Notes: generated by a model not told the origin, from the letters alone. A stretch of 64,000 bases of DNA from Theropithecus gelada (GCF_003255815.1 NC_037689.1:25469154-25533153); one strand, 5' to 3'; positions 1-10,139 are shown, counted from the first letter of the stretch. Translations and numbers: made by a program.

Positions 1-180
1 ATAAGTCAGAGAGCGCCTGCCTCTCCCTCTGATCTTCTTCCACGCTGAGTTCTGAATCATCATCAGAATCTGACAGATGACCGTCCGCCAAATCATCCCT
101 TTTTATGAACTTATCTTTAGCTTAATACTTGGTAGGTCGAGATACCCGTCTCAGTGTGTCTTCACTTTTAACGATGGTTT
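1..180 (-). pseudogene. Possible coding fragment of unknown gene, cut by window edge
   Basis: Read on the minus strand, this stretch encodes an acidic, serine/aspartate-rich peptide with a run of alternating S and D/E residues (about positions 30-100) after a basic lead-in. One in-frame TAA near position 122 interrupts it. The composition looks like the low-complexity acidic tract of a nuclear protein rather than a repeat. It is cut by the left edge and fades by about 180, so it could be a 5'-truncated retrocopy or an exon. I do not recognise the parent gene. Confidence 0.3.
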
Positions 181-795
181 TAGTTTCTCAGTATGTTTTA
201 TATGCAAGTTGGAAATAAATAAATGTGCTGAACTGGATTAAATATGTTACAGCCGGCCGATTGGAGGCCGACAAAGGGGTCAACATGGAGCCCTGTCCAT
301 TTGGAGCCTTGAGTGCTGGGACTCTCTTTGCAGGGACCACCTGGAGGGCTGGCAGTGGTCTCTATACAAACCCCTGAGCAGGAGGCTGATGTAGGTCACT
401 TAGGAAACATGACTGTAGCTCGGTTCTCACGAGGGGCTGTACCCTGAGCAGCTGAAGGCTGGTGATGTGGAGCCCCACCAGGTGGGAATTCCCCCAGGGC
501 GGCTGGCTGTCTTGCAGATTGGGGCTGGATTGTGGCCAGTAGGGACGTTGGCCGTTCCTGACCTTTTGTTTCTCCAGACGTTACCTTGACACAAATGGCG
601 TCTAGTTGCTTTCCTACAGAAAGACAAGTAAGGGAAAAGAAGCATTGTGCTTATCAACATGTCTGCAATTTTGCTCTCATAGTAAATCCATTATTGACAT
701 TTTTTTCTAAATTATATCTTAACATATACAATTTATGTAACGTGTTTGTATTAAGTGTTTTTCAGACCTTTCTGACCAGAAACCACAGTGATACA
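181..795. other. No recognised feature
   Basis: Single-copy-looking sequence with mixed composition. It holds no repeat family or exon that I can identify. Short open frames here have no recognisable protein content. It would lie in intron 1 of the PRKX/PRKY-like gene if that gene still extends leftward. Confidence 0.4.
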
Positions 796-1083
796 GGCTG
801 GGTGCAGTGGCTCATGCCTGTAATCCCAGCACTTCGGGAGGCCAAGGTGGGCAGATCACTTGAGGTCAGGAGTTTGAGGCCAACGTGGTGAAACCCTTTC
901 TCTATTAAGGATACAAAAATTAGCCAAGTGTGGTGGTGCACGCCTGTAATCCCAGCTACTTTGGAGGCTGAGGCATGAGAATCGCTTGAACCTCGAGGCG
1001 GAGGTTGCAGTGAGCCGAGATCGCGCCATTGCTCTCCAGCCTGGGTGACAGAGCAAGACTCCATCTCAGAAAACAAATAAAAA
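796..1083 (+). mobile_element. Alu, plus strand
   Basis: Full dimeric Alu, from the GGCTGGGTGCAGTGGCTCA head to an A-rich tail. It is directly followed by a second Alu in the same orientation. Confidence 0.95.
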
Positions 1084-1084
1084 G

Positions 1085-1388
1085 TCCAGGCATGGTGGCT
1101 CACGCCCGTTATCCCAACACTTTGGGAGGCCGAGGAGGGTGGATCCCTTGAGGCCAGGAGTTCGAGACCAGCCTGGCCAACATGGTGAAACCCCCATCTC
1201 TACTAAAAACACAAAAGTTAGCCAGGTGTGGTGGCATATTCCTGTACTCCCAGCTACTTGGGAGCCTGAGGCAGGATAATTGCTTGAGCCTGGGAGGCGG
1301 AGAGGCTGCAGTGAGCTGAGATCGTGCCACTGCACTCCAGCCTGGGCGATAGAGCTAAGCTCAGTCTCAAAAACAAAAAACCAAAAAC
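1085..1388 (+). mobile_element. Alu, plus strand
   Basis: Full-length Alu in tandem with the preceding one. It ends in a short interrupted A tail. Confidence 0.95.
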
Positions 1389-1528
1389 AGACCACAGTGA
1401 CACATTTTACATTACGACCTAGTACACATGAATATAAATATTTGCATACATAAACGAAGTGAGAAGTTGATGGAACTACTTAGCATTCCTATGTAAATGC
1501 CTGCTGATTGTATCTATTCTACATCACT

Positions 1529-1842
1529 TTTTTCTTTTCTTTTTTCTTTTTTTTTTGGAGATAGGGTCTCATACTCTGTCGCCCAGACTGGAGTGCAGTG
1601 GCGTGATCTCAGCTCATGGCAACCTCCGCCTCCCAGGTTCAAGTGATTCTCCTGCCTCTGCCTCCTGAGTAGCTGGGATTACAGGTACACACCACTGTGC
1701 CTGGCTAATTTTTATATTCTTAGTAGAGATAGGGGTTTCATCATGTTGGACGGGCTGGTGTCAAACTTCTGACCTCAAGTGATCCACCCGCCTCGGCCTC
1801 CCAAAGTGCTGGGATTACAGGTGTGAGCCACTGCACTTGGCC
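1529..1842 (-). mobile_element. Alu, minus strand
   Basis: Begins with a T-rich tail and ends with the reversed Alu head. The direct repeat CTACATCACTTTT occurs before the T run and again just after the head, marking the target-site duplication. Confidence 0.95.
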
Positions 1843-2074
1843 CTAATCTACATCACTTTTAAAAAAATGTTAGTCATAATCCACTAAGTTGGTTTCATGA
1901 TGAATTAAGAGATAATAAAAGCCTTCTTAACAGTTTTACCCATGTGTTTTTGCTTGGAGTTTTCAGTACTCTAAAATCAGATGTAATTCATAATGTGGGC
2001 CCATGTTTTTAAAAAAGTTTCTAATGAAATTCTAGAAGCCACAAGAAAGCCATAAAGAACAATGTTACCCAGGA

Positions 2075-2830
2075 TCCTCCTGCCCAACGTGCATGCCCGA
2101 TTCTTCACCTGTCCTGAACGTGCTGTTCAGCATTCTTACGTTTTTTAAATATTTACATGGCATATGCAGATATTTCTAAAAATATATAGTTCAGTTCTGA
2201 AATGCTTTAAAACTTTATAGAAATGATATCATCTCCTGCAACTTGATAGGGCTTTTTCAGGTTTCTTTGCTCCATTTTGCTTTGTGAATTTTATCCTCAT
2301 TGACATGTGTAGCTCTTGGGTTGATTTTCTCTGCAGTATGAGTACACCAATCTCCTATTGATGGACAGGTACTTTCCAACATTCTGCTGTAAAGTCTGCT
2401 CTGAATCTCCATGGATGTATGTGTGGACATGTGTCAGTGTCTCCAGGGGCACGTATCTAGGAGTAGGGCTGAATATCTTTTCTTTTTCTGAGAGAGGGTC
2501 TTCCTCTTTTGTCCAGGCTGGAGTGCAATGGCATGATCTCAGCTCACTGCAACCTCCGCCTCCCAGGTACAAGTGATTCTCCTTCCGCAGCCTCCTGGGT
2601 AGCTGGGATTACAGACACATGCTACTACGCCTGGCTAATTTTTGTATTTTTAGTAGAGATGGGGTTTCACTATGTTGTCCAGGCTGGTCTCAAACTCCTG
2701 ACCTCAACTGATTTGCCCCACTCAGCCTCCCGAAGTGTTGGAATTACAGGCATGAGCCACCGTGCCTGGCCGGGCTGAATATCTTCAACTTTTTACAAAT
2801 ATATCTAACCAAATTTCAAATACATGTGCT
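2075..2830 (-). mobile_element. Old L1 fragment, interrupted by an Alu
   Basis: Degenerate L1-like sequence in antisense orientation. It includes a 'ctcctattgatggacaggtac' type segment of the L1 3' half. An Alu splits it at 2478-2772, and the phrase GGGCTGAATATCTT is duplicated on both sides as the Alu target site. No reading frame survives. Confidence 0.5.
2478..2772 (-). mobile_element. Alu, minus strand
   Basis: Full Alu with a short T-poor tail, inserted into an old L1 fragment. The target-site duplication GGGCTGAATATCTT lies on both flanks. Confidence 0.93.
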
Positions 2831-2962
2831 TTTTGACCCAGTAATTCCACTTCCTGGATTCCAAAATTTAAAAAAACTCAGCCATAAAGATGTTATGTTC
2901 TACGAGGATCAAGGCAGCACTGTCTGTAATAGCAAAACATCTACCAAAGGGGAGAGCTACCT
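2831..2962 (+). mobile_element. Old L1 ORF2-end fragment
   Basis: Contains the 'gacccagtaattccact' and 'actgtctgtaatagcaaaa' signatures typical of the C-terminal ORF2 region of ancient L1M elements, in plus orientation and without an open frame. Confidence 0.5.
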
Positions 2963-2967
2963 TCAAC

Positions 2968-3110
2968 AACATCCCACAAATATTTATTGAGTACTGACCA
3001 TGTGCATGAGACACTGCTACAGGTGTCAGGGAAACAGCTCTCATACAGCTCAGGGGAGAAGGTCGGGAAGCAAAAGAAACAAGGCTTCTGCCCTCACAGA
3101 GCAGAAATAA
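2968..3110 (+). mobile_element. L2 fragment
   Basis: Carries the L2 3'-end signature: 'aaatatttattgagtactga', then a 'catgtgcatgagacactg' equivalent and a 'ctgccctcacagagc' equivalent. It is highly diverged. Confidence 0.6.
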
Positions 3111-3164
3111 TGAGCATTTTCCTCCACAGAGAAAAAGAGGCAAACCTCATCATCCAGAGCACGA

Positions 3165-3335
3165 TTTCCCAACCAACATTTCAGAACATAATCCTTTGAC
3201 ATGAGTGGCTGGAGGATGCCCAGCAGCATCTCTGCCTCTACCCACTAGATGCCAGTAGTGATCCCAAGTCCTGACAAGATATTGCCAAGTGTCCTTTGTG
3301 GGGCAAAACTGCCCTCGGTTGAGAACCACTTATTT
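3165..3335 (-). mobile_element. MER20-type hAT DNA transposon remnant
   Basis: Matches remembered MER20-like sequence: 'cctctacccactagatgcc' then 'gacaagatattgccaagtgtcc' and a terminal 'ggttgagaacca'. It is a non-autonomous element. The exact family name is from memory. Confidence 0.55.
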
Positions 3336-3636
3336 GGGACCACCAACTGGCCCTCTTTGGACTCAGCCTTCTGGTGTGACCCTAAAACAGTAGAAAGTCA
3401 ATAAAAATGTCAAACAGGACAGAATAAAGACCCTCGCTGAGATCAGGCTGGAGTGTGTCTCTCGTCTGTCTCTTGTTATACACTAGTACAAATAACAGAG
3501 GTCAAGTGTACCGAGCTGGCACCACAGCCCTGGGAGTCCCCATTTCTGGGCTACTTGTGAATCAAATGACAACTAGATTGTACATAATGTCTGTTTGATT
3601 TTACTAAGTCACATAGAATCTCTCTCTCTGGGCCAA
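3336..3636. other. No recognised feature
   Basis: Non-repetitive-looking sequence between a DNA-transposon relic and an Alu. No exon or motif is identifiable. Confidence 0.4.
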
Positions 3637-4255
3637 ACACATATCACACCTGTAATAGCAGTGCTTTGGGATGCTGAGGCGGGAGGATTGCTTGAGGCCA
3701 GGAGTTCAGGGCCAGCCTGGGCAACAGAGCAAGACCCTGTCCCTACAAAACATTAAAAACCAAAACCCCCCCCCAAAAAAAAAAAACCCGCAAAAAACAA
3801 ACTCTCACTCTGTTGCCTCGGCTGGACTGCAGTGGCACGAAATTCTTGGCTCACTGAAGCCTCCACCTCCCGAGTTCCAGTGATTTTCCTGACTTGGCCT
3901 TGCTGGTAGCTAGGCTTGCAGACATGCGCCACCACGACTGGCTAATTTTTGTATTTTTAAGTAGAGACAGGGTTTCACCATGTTGGCCAGACTGGCCTCA
4001 AATTCCTGATCTCAGGTGATGCACGCGCCTCAGCTTCCCAAAGTGCTGGGATTACAGGCGTCAGCCACCGTGCCTCACCTACAAAACATTTTAAAATTAG
4101 TCTTCATGGTACATGCCTGTAGCCCCAGCTGCTCCGGAGGCTGAGGGGGAAGGATCATTTCAGTCTGGGAGTTTGAGGCTGTGCCGTAGTGAGGTATGAT
4201 CAGTCCAGCCTGGGTGAGAAGGCAAGACTTTGTCTCAACAAAACCCCAAAACAAC
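3637..4255 (+). mobile_element. Plus-strand Alu split by a second Alu
   Basis: The left monomer (3637-3775, ending 'ctacaaaacattaaaa') and the right monomer (4078-4255, starting 'ctacaaaacattttaaaa') of one old Alu are separated by a minus-strand Alu. The repeated 'acaaaacatt' at both junctions is the insertion duplication. Confidence 0.75.
3785..4077 (-). mobile_element. Minus-strand Alu inside another Alu
   Basis: The body is a normal reversed Alu from 'ctctcactctgttgcc' to 'gccaccgtgcct'. The expected poly-T start is replaced by C- and A-runs (about 3765-3800), so the junction has been rearranged. Confidence 0.85.
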
Positions 4256-4835
4256 AAAATACATATACACACAGACAACCTAAACCCTATTGTTTTAGGA
4301 TAACCACAGCAGCAAAGNAATGCTGAGAAGCAGCAATGAAAAAAAAAATGCTGGGCCGTGGTACTTGCTGTGCCTGAAATGAGATGGAACCCCAGCACTG
4401 AAATGAGACGGAATTTTACAGATGCCATGTAGGACCTGTGGCTTCAGGTGCTATGCTACACCCTCTGGACTTGGGAGACCATGCTGTAGTTCCAAGTCCC
4501 CCAGCAGCTGAAAGCTGTGTGGCCCAGGAAGTAAACCTACTGAGAAAGGATGTATTGTGTGTACACAGGGTGCTTTCACATATCCCAAACATTCAGTGTG
4601 TATTCAGGCACTGTGCTGGCCATTGTGGTTACAAATCAGTCATCACCACTCAGGGTGGTAAGTCCTGCAGTGAACTAGTATATTGTGCTTAACCATGTTC
4701 TTAGCCTGGGCTGCAGGCGCATTTTTACAAATAGTTGCATAAAGAGCTCATGGAATTAAAAAAAAAAAAAAAAAAGGCTATGTGTGTGGCTGATGCGGGA
4801 ACCGAGTCCACCACGCCACATTAGCAACCACCTTA
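4256..4835. other. No recognised feature; one ambiguous base
   Basis: Contains an unresolved base (n) at 4318 and an A run near 4758-4775. No exon or repeat family was recognised apart from these. Confidence 0.4.
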
Positions 4836-5145
4836 GGACCAGCGCGGTGGCTCACGCCTGAAATCCCAGCAGTTTTGGAGGCCGAGGTCGACAGATCACA
4901 AGGTCAAAAGTTTGAGACCAGCTTGGCCAATATGGTGAAACCCCGTCTCTAGTAAAAATACAAAAAAAATTAGCTGCCTGGTGGCAGGCGCCTGTATTCC
5001 CAGCTACTTGGGAGGCTGGGGCAGGAGAATTGCATGAGAATTGCTCGAATATGGGAGGCAGAGGATGCAGTGAGCCAAGATCACGCCACTACACTCCAGC
5101 CTGGGCAACAGAGCCAGACACCGTTTCAAAAACAAAACAGGAAGA
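4836..5145 (+). mobile_element. Alu, plus strand
   Basis: Full Alu from 'aggaccagcgcggtggctca' to a short A tail. It has a small internal duplication around 'gagaattgcatgagaattgc'. Confidence 0.95.
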
Positions 5146-5158
5146 AATAGAGACCGGG

Positions 5159-5479
5159 GAGGCTGGACACGGTAGCTAACACCTGTAATCCCAGCACTTT
5201 GGGAGGCCTAGGCAGGCGGATCATCTGAGGTCAGGAGTTGAAGACCAGCCTGGACAACATGGCGAAAGCCTACTGAAAGTCCAAAAATTAAATGGGCATG
5301 CTGGCAGGCGCCTGTAATCCCAGCAACTCAGGAGGCTGAGGTGGAAGAACTGCTTGAACTCGGGAGGCAGAGGTTGCAGTGAGCCGAGATCGCGCATTGC
5401 ACTCCAGCCTGGGCAACAAGAGCAAGACTCCATATCAAAAAAAAAAAAAAAAAAGAAAGAAAGAAAAGAAAAAAAAATA
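5159..5479 (+). mobile_element. Alu, plus strand, with A/G-rich tail
   Basis: Full Alu whose A tail has evolved into an AAAG-type microsatellite (5438-5479). It abuts the MST 5' LTR. Confidence 0.95.
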
Positions 5480-5514
5480 GAGACAAGGAAAGACAGAAAT
5501 AGAGAAACAGAAAA

Positions 5515-5857
5515 TGATTATGGTTTGGCCATGTCCCCACTGAAATCTCAACTTGAATTGTATCTCCCAGAATCCCTCGTGCTGTGAGAGGGGTCCAGGA
5601 TAGGTAATTGAATCATGGTGGCCAGTCTTTCATGTGCTATTCTGGTGATAGTAAGTCTTACGAGATCTGATGGGTTTATCAGGGGTTTCCGCTTTTGCTT
5701 TCTCCTCATTCTCTCATGCTGTCACCATGTAAGAAGCGCCTTTCACCCGCTGCCATGATTACGAGACTTCCTCAGCCATGTGGAACTGTAAGTCAAATTA
5801 AACCTCCTTTTCTTCCCAGTCTTTTTTGTATCAGCAGCGTAAAAACAGACTAATACA
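5515..5857 (+). mobile_element. MST 5' LTR
   Basis: About 343 bp, from 'tgattatggtttgg' to 'gactaataca'. It differs from the 3' copy by many substitutions, so the element is old. Confidence 0.85.
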
Positions 5858-7406
5858 GTTAATTGGTACCGGGAGTGGGGCATCGCTGAAAAGATACCCA
5901 ACAATGTGGCAGCAACTTTGGAAACGGGTAATAGGCAGAGGTTGGAACAGTTTGGAGGGCTTAGAATAAGGCAGGAAAATGTGGGAATGTTTGGAACTTC
6001 CTAGAGACTTACTGAATGGCTTTGGCCAAAACGCTGATAGCGATATGACAATAAGGTCCAGGCTGAGGTGGTCTCAGATAGAGATGAGCAACTTCTTGGG
6101 AACTAGAGCAAAGGTGACTCTTGTTATGTTTTAGCGAAGAGACTGGCGGCATTTTGCCTCTGCCCTAGAGATTTGTGGAACTTTGAACTTGAGAGAGATG
6201 ACTTAGGATATCCAGCGGAAGAAATTTCTAAGCAGCAAAGTATTCAAAATGTGCCTTGGGTGCTGTTGAAAGTATTCTGTTTTAAAAGGGATACAAGCAT
6301 AAAAGTTCAGAAAATGTACAGCCTGATGATGCAGTAGAAAAGAAAAATCCATTTTCTGGGGAGAAATTCAAGCCAGCTGCAGAAATTTGCATAAGTAGCA
6401 AAGAGCCTAATGTCACTCCCCAAGACCATGGGGTAAATATCTCCAGGCCCTGTCACAGACCTTCACAGCAGCCCCTCCCATCACAGGCCCAGAGGTCCAG
6501 GAGGAAAAAGTGGTTTTGTGGGCTAGGCCCAGGGTCTCTACACTGTGTGCTGCCTAGGAACTTGGTGCCCTGTGTCCCAGCTGCTCCATCTGTGACTGAA
6601 AGGAGCCAATGTAGAGCTCGGGCTGTGGCTTCAGAGGGTGGAAGCCCCAAGTCTGGGCAGCTTCCATGTGGTGTTGAGCCTGCAGATGCACAGAAGTCAA
6701 GAACTGAGGTTTGAGAACCTCTGCCTAGATTTCAGAAGATGTATGGAAATGCCTGGATGTCCAGGCAAAAGTCTGTGGCGGGGCGAGGCCCTCATGGAGA
6801 ACCTCTGCTAGCGCAGTGCAGAAGGGAAATGTGGGGTCGGAGGCCCCACACAGAGTCCCTACTGGGGCACTGCCTAATAGAGCTGTGAGAAGAGGACCAC
6901 TGTCTTCCAAATCCCAGAAAAGTAGATCCACCAACAGCTTGCACCTTAGGCCTGGAAACACAACAGACACTCAATGTCAGCCCATGAAAGCAGCTGGGAG
7001 GGAGGTTGTAACCTGCAAAACCACAGGGGCGGAGCTGCCCAAGACCATAGGAATCCACCTCTCGCACCTGATTTGAGACCTGGAGTCAAAGGAGATCATG
7101 TTGGAGCTTTAAGATCTGACTGCCCTGCTGGACTTTGGACTTGCACGGGCCCTGTAACCCCTTTGTTTTGGCCTATTTCTCCCATTTGGAACGGCTGTAT
7201 TACCCAATACCTGTATCCCTATTGTATCTAAGAAGTAACTGGCTTGCTTTTGATTTTACAGGCTCATAGGTGGAAGGGACTTGCCTTGTCTGACTGTGGA
7301 CTTTTGGGTTAATGCTGAAATGAGTTAAGTCTTTGGCGGGACTGTTGGGAAGGCACAATTGGTTTTGAAATGTGAGGACATGAGATTTGGAGGGGCCGGG
7401 GTGGAA
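5858..7406 (+). mobile_element. MST internal region
   Basis: Contains typical MaLR internal text such as 'gagtccctactggggcactg', 'ggggcggagctgcccaagacc' and 'ggctgtattacccaatacc'. No frame is long enough or conserved enough to count as a gene. Confidence 0.8.
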
Positions 7407-8071
7407 TTATATGGTTTGGCTGTGTCCCCACCGAAATGTCAACTTGAGTTGTATCTCCCAGAATACCCACGTGTTGCGGGAGGGACTCAGGGGGAGGTAA
7501 TTGAATCATAGGGGCCAGTCTTTCCCGTGTTATTCTCATGATAGTAAGTCTCACGAGATCTGATGGGTTTTCAGGGGTTTCCGCTGTTACTTTCTCCTCA
7601 TTCTCTCTTGCTGCTGCCATGTAAGAAGTACCCTTCGCCCTCCGCCATGATTCTGGGACTTACCCAGCCATGTGGAACTGTAAGTCAAATTAAACCTCCT
7701 GGCCCAGCATGGTGGCTTATGCCTCTAATCTCAACACTTTGGGAGGATGAGGCGGGTGGATCACCTGAGGTCAGGAGTTCCAGACCAGCCTGGCCAACAT
7801 GGTGAAACCCCGTCTCTACCAACAGTACAAAAATTAGCCAGGCGTTGGGGCACGCACCTGTAATCCCAGCTACTCAGGAGGCTGAGGCAGGAGAATTGCT
7901 TGAACCCGGGAGGTGGAGGTTGCAGTGAGCCTAGATCATGCCACTGCACTTCAGCCTGGGTGACAGGAGCAAGATTCCATCTCAAAAAAAAAAAAAAAAA
8001 AAGAAAGTCAACCTCCTTTTCTTCCAAGTCTAGGGTATGTCTTTGTCAGCAGCATAAAAACGACTAATACA
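7407..8071 (+). mobile_element. MST 3' LTR, split by an Alu
   Basis: The LTR is in two parts, 7407-7700 and 8003-8071. The text 'aagtca..acctcct' recurs on both sides of the Alu, consistent with its insertion duplication. Confidence 0.85.
7701..8002 (+). mobile_element. Alu, plus strand, inside MST 3' LTR
   Basis: Full Alu with about 17 A residues in its tail. It is younger than the MaLR element that it interrupts. Confidence 0.95.
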
Positions 8072-8190
8072 GAGAGTAATGCACAGAGACACAGAAAGAG
8101 GGAGAGAAAGACAAAAAGAGAAACACAGAGAGGGAGACAGAGAGAATGAGACAGAAGGAGAAAGGGAGGGAGAGGAGAAAAAGAGAGGGC
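8072..8190 (+). repeat. Purine (AGAGACA/GGGAGA) low-complexity tract
   Basis: About 110 bases of almost pure A/G with interspersed C, in degenerate AGAGAC and GGAGA units. The open frame across it is a repeat shadow. Confidence 0.7.
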
Positions 8191-8699
8191 ACTCTTCCCA
8201 CTATCCTTCCAAAATCAGGGTTTCCTCGCGACCCCTTCCTCAAGGCCTAGGTGCCAAAGAGGTCACTGAAGGAAGCAGAGTCTCCTCTTCCTCAGCAGGC
8301 CTGAAGGTTCCTGGGCTATGCCCGCTGGTCTTCCTAAGCCAGAAGCTATGACCCTGAGCCATTGGGCTTCCCAGCCCAGCTTCCTCTTGTCCAGAACGAG
8401 AGGACAAACAGGAGTTAGAGGGTCTGAGAAGTCCTGTTCCAGCAACACCGCCCCCGCCCTAAGAAGGCACAGGCTGACCACTGACAACTGTTTAAATCCA
8501 GCGCCCATGTCCGGTTGGGATATTCTGACCCACTCAGGGCTGCCCCATAAGCCAGCGCGTGTCCGGATCCCAGCGCACCGAGAACTCGAAACCTGTCAAG
8601 CTGCCCATTCGGAATTAAGTTCAAAGGCAGAGGACAAAGGACACGGATAAAGCGTCCGATACAAGAATTACCCATTTCAGACGCACAAGACGAAGAGCA
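8191..8699. other. Single-copy sequence next to the CpG island
   Basis: Mixed-composition, non-Alu sequence that becomes CpG-richer rightward. Overlapping short frames on both strands show no recognisable protein. On the gene model this is intron 1, downstream of the kinase exon. Confidence 0.4.
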
Positions 8700-9282
8700 C
8701 AGGCGGTGTCAGGACATGTTAGGATGCGTACCCAACTCCGCCGTCTTCATCCCCACAAAGCCACGGGACACCTATCCCCCAGAGCCCAGCTGCTCCTGCA
8801 GCCCCTGGAGGAATCTGTACATTTCCCGCCGAGGACCCTGCCGCTGGGCACTCGGGGAGGCTGGCCTGGGGGAGGCCCGCAGGGATCTTCGGATCCCGCG
8901 CCGGTGTCCCTGGGGCCGCTGCCTGGGAGGGCGCACGAGGTAGCCCAGGCGAGGTGACCCACAGGAAATCTGGTGACGTCGGACGGCCCAGGTCCCAGAG
9001 TGCTGTGTGTGCTGGGGGTGGAGGGTGGTCTGCGAGAGGAGCCGTCGGCGTTCCAGGGAAGGCACCCGGTCGGTCAGGGGTACTCGCCGGGGCTGGGGGG
9101 TGCGCTCCACTTCCCCGAGCGCCCCCCAGGGAGACCCAGGGCACAGGGGCAGCCCCGCGCTGGGATCCCGAGCCGGAGCGGCGGGGCAGGGCCCTCCCCA
9201 GGAGGCCGGCACCCGGGGCCCTTTGTCCTACGACAGCGTCCCGGCCGCGCCGCGCACCCCTATGGGCCGAGTCCCCGCGCAC

Positions 9283-9293
9283 ACTCACTCACC
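9283..9293 (-). other. Splice donor of kinase exon 1
   Basis: The minus strand reads TAG|GTGAGTGAGT across 9295-9283, a strong consensus 5' splice site at the expected end of PRKX-type exon 1. It is intact although the exon is frameshifted. Confidence 0.65.
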
Positions 9294-9433
9294 TACGGTG
9301 AACAGCGTGTAAAGTCCTGCAGGCGGTAGGCAGGCGGCTCCGGCGACCGCGCCTCGGGGCTGGGGCAGAGCGCGGGCGCCCAGTCGGGGGTCTCCTCTGC
9401 CACCGCCGCCTGGGCCAGCCCGGGCGCCTCCAT
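9293..9433 (-). pseudogene. PRKY: PRKX/PRKY first coding exon, frameshifted
   Basis: PRKX and PRKY are X/Y gametologues encoding a cAMP-dependent-type Ser/Thr kinase. Exon 1 supplies the N-terminal tail up to the start of the kinase domain. ATG is at 9433-9431, and the frame opens MEAPGLAQAA and continues through PALCPSPEARSPEPPAYRLQ, a clear match to the family. Compared with human PRKX as I recall it, eight codons are missing after residue 10 (in-frame, 24 bp). One base is also lost after the LQDF residues, so translation ends at TAG 9295-9293. The donor GTGAGTGAGT follows from 9292. W18, R29 and the A-Y-R trio near residue 36 resemble PRKY, while other residues resemble PRKX. The lesions favour a decayed Y copy. 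A sequencing error could mimic the one-base loss, and no later exon lies in the window. Confidence 0.7.
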
Positions 9434-9720
9434 GGGGACGCACTCAGGTTCATGGCACCGAGCCGGGCCGGAGGGCTCGGAGAGCCGGGCTTCTGGGGAC
9501 GCAGCCTAGGAGGGCGGCGCGGCGGCATCAACTGAGGCTCCCTATGCGCGCCATGCGGCTTGTGGAGGCCAGGACTCGGCCCAAGCGGCCCGGAGCCCCC
9601 AAGACGCCGAGGCGCCTTCCGTTACGCCTGCGGCCCGGCGCGGCTGACGGCGCGGCGGGGACAATGGCGGTGCCGCGCTCAGGGCACGAGCAGCAACGGC
9701 CCCACGTGGGAGCAGCCGCA
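9434..9720 (-). promoter_or_regulatory. Presumed 5' UTR and core promoter
   Basis: GC-rich sequence directly upstream (rightward) of the kinase ATG. It contains 'acaATGGCGGtg' at 9661-9672, a YY1-type element common in TATA-less CpG promoters. No TATA box is evident. The transcription start cannot be fixed from sequence alone. Confidence 0.4.
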
Positions 9721-10139
9721 GGCCTCGGGGGGCGGGCACGGAGCGCCAGCTGGCGGCGGGGAAGGCAGAGGCCGCGGCCCGGGCTTGTAGAGCGAGGCGG
9801 GGGCCCTGCGCATTCCCAGTCTCGCGCCCGCTGCTTCCTCCAGCTCGGTAGCCGCGGGCGCGTTGAAGAGGCGAGCGGAAGCCGCCTGGGAGAGGCCTAG
9901 GGGCTGGGGGCGTCGCCTTCGCACCCGCTCCGCCCCTGCCGCGACCCAGCCCAGGAGCCGGAGACCTGGGCGTGCCCCGCCATCGTGGGCAGGCGCGGCG
10001 CTGGGGAGGTGCTCACGCCCCCTCCGCGCCCGAGGCGCCCCTCGGGTGGTACCCAGGACGACCTCTGACCGCGACCGACCGCCCCGACCCTCTTAGGCGC
10101 AGAGGCGCACAGGTCCACACCCAGCTACTCAGGAGGGAG

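Larger units (their letters stand above)
5515..8071 (+). mobile_element. Complete MST-type MaLR element (LTR-internal-LTR)
   Basis: Two matching LTRs (5515-5857 and 7407-8071) share the 'atggtttggc' head, the middle 'gtaagtct.acgagatctgatggg' and the 'gactaataca' end. They flank an internal part that starts 'ttggtaccgggagtggggc' and is recognisably MST/THE1 internal sequence. MaLR elements are non-autonomous and encode no usable proteins, and none is seen here. An Alu later landed in the 3' LTR. Flanking target-site duplications are not clear. Confidence 0.85.
8700..10115. promoter_or_regulatory. CpG island promoter of the PRKX/PRKY-like gene
   Basis: About 1.4 kb of very G+C- and CpG-rich DNA, in contrast to the AT-rich, Alu-rich surroundings. 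It contains the kinase first exon on the minus strand, many GC boxes, a full CRE-like TGACGTC at 8974-8980 and a YY1-like ATGGCGG at 9664. Retention of many CpGs suggests that the island is, or until recently was, unmethylated in the germ line. Long frames on both strands are GC-bias shadows. Confidence 0.8.

Noticed and set aside
8719..9288. 189-codon minus-strand open frame in the CpG island
   Set aside because: It begins inside the splice donor of the kinase exon and runs into the intron. Similar long frames exist on both strands here because G+C-rich DNA has few stops.
9544..9900. 118-codon plus-strand frame in the CpG island
   Set aside because: Arg/Ala/Gly/Pro-rich composition only, overlaps the presumed 5' UTR and promoter on the other strand, and competes with other open frames of similar length.
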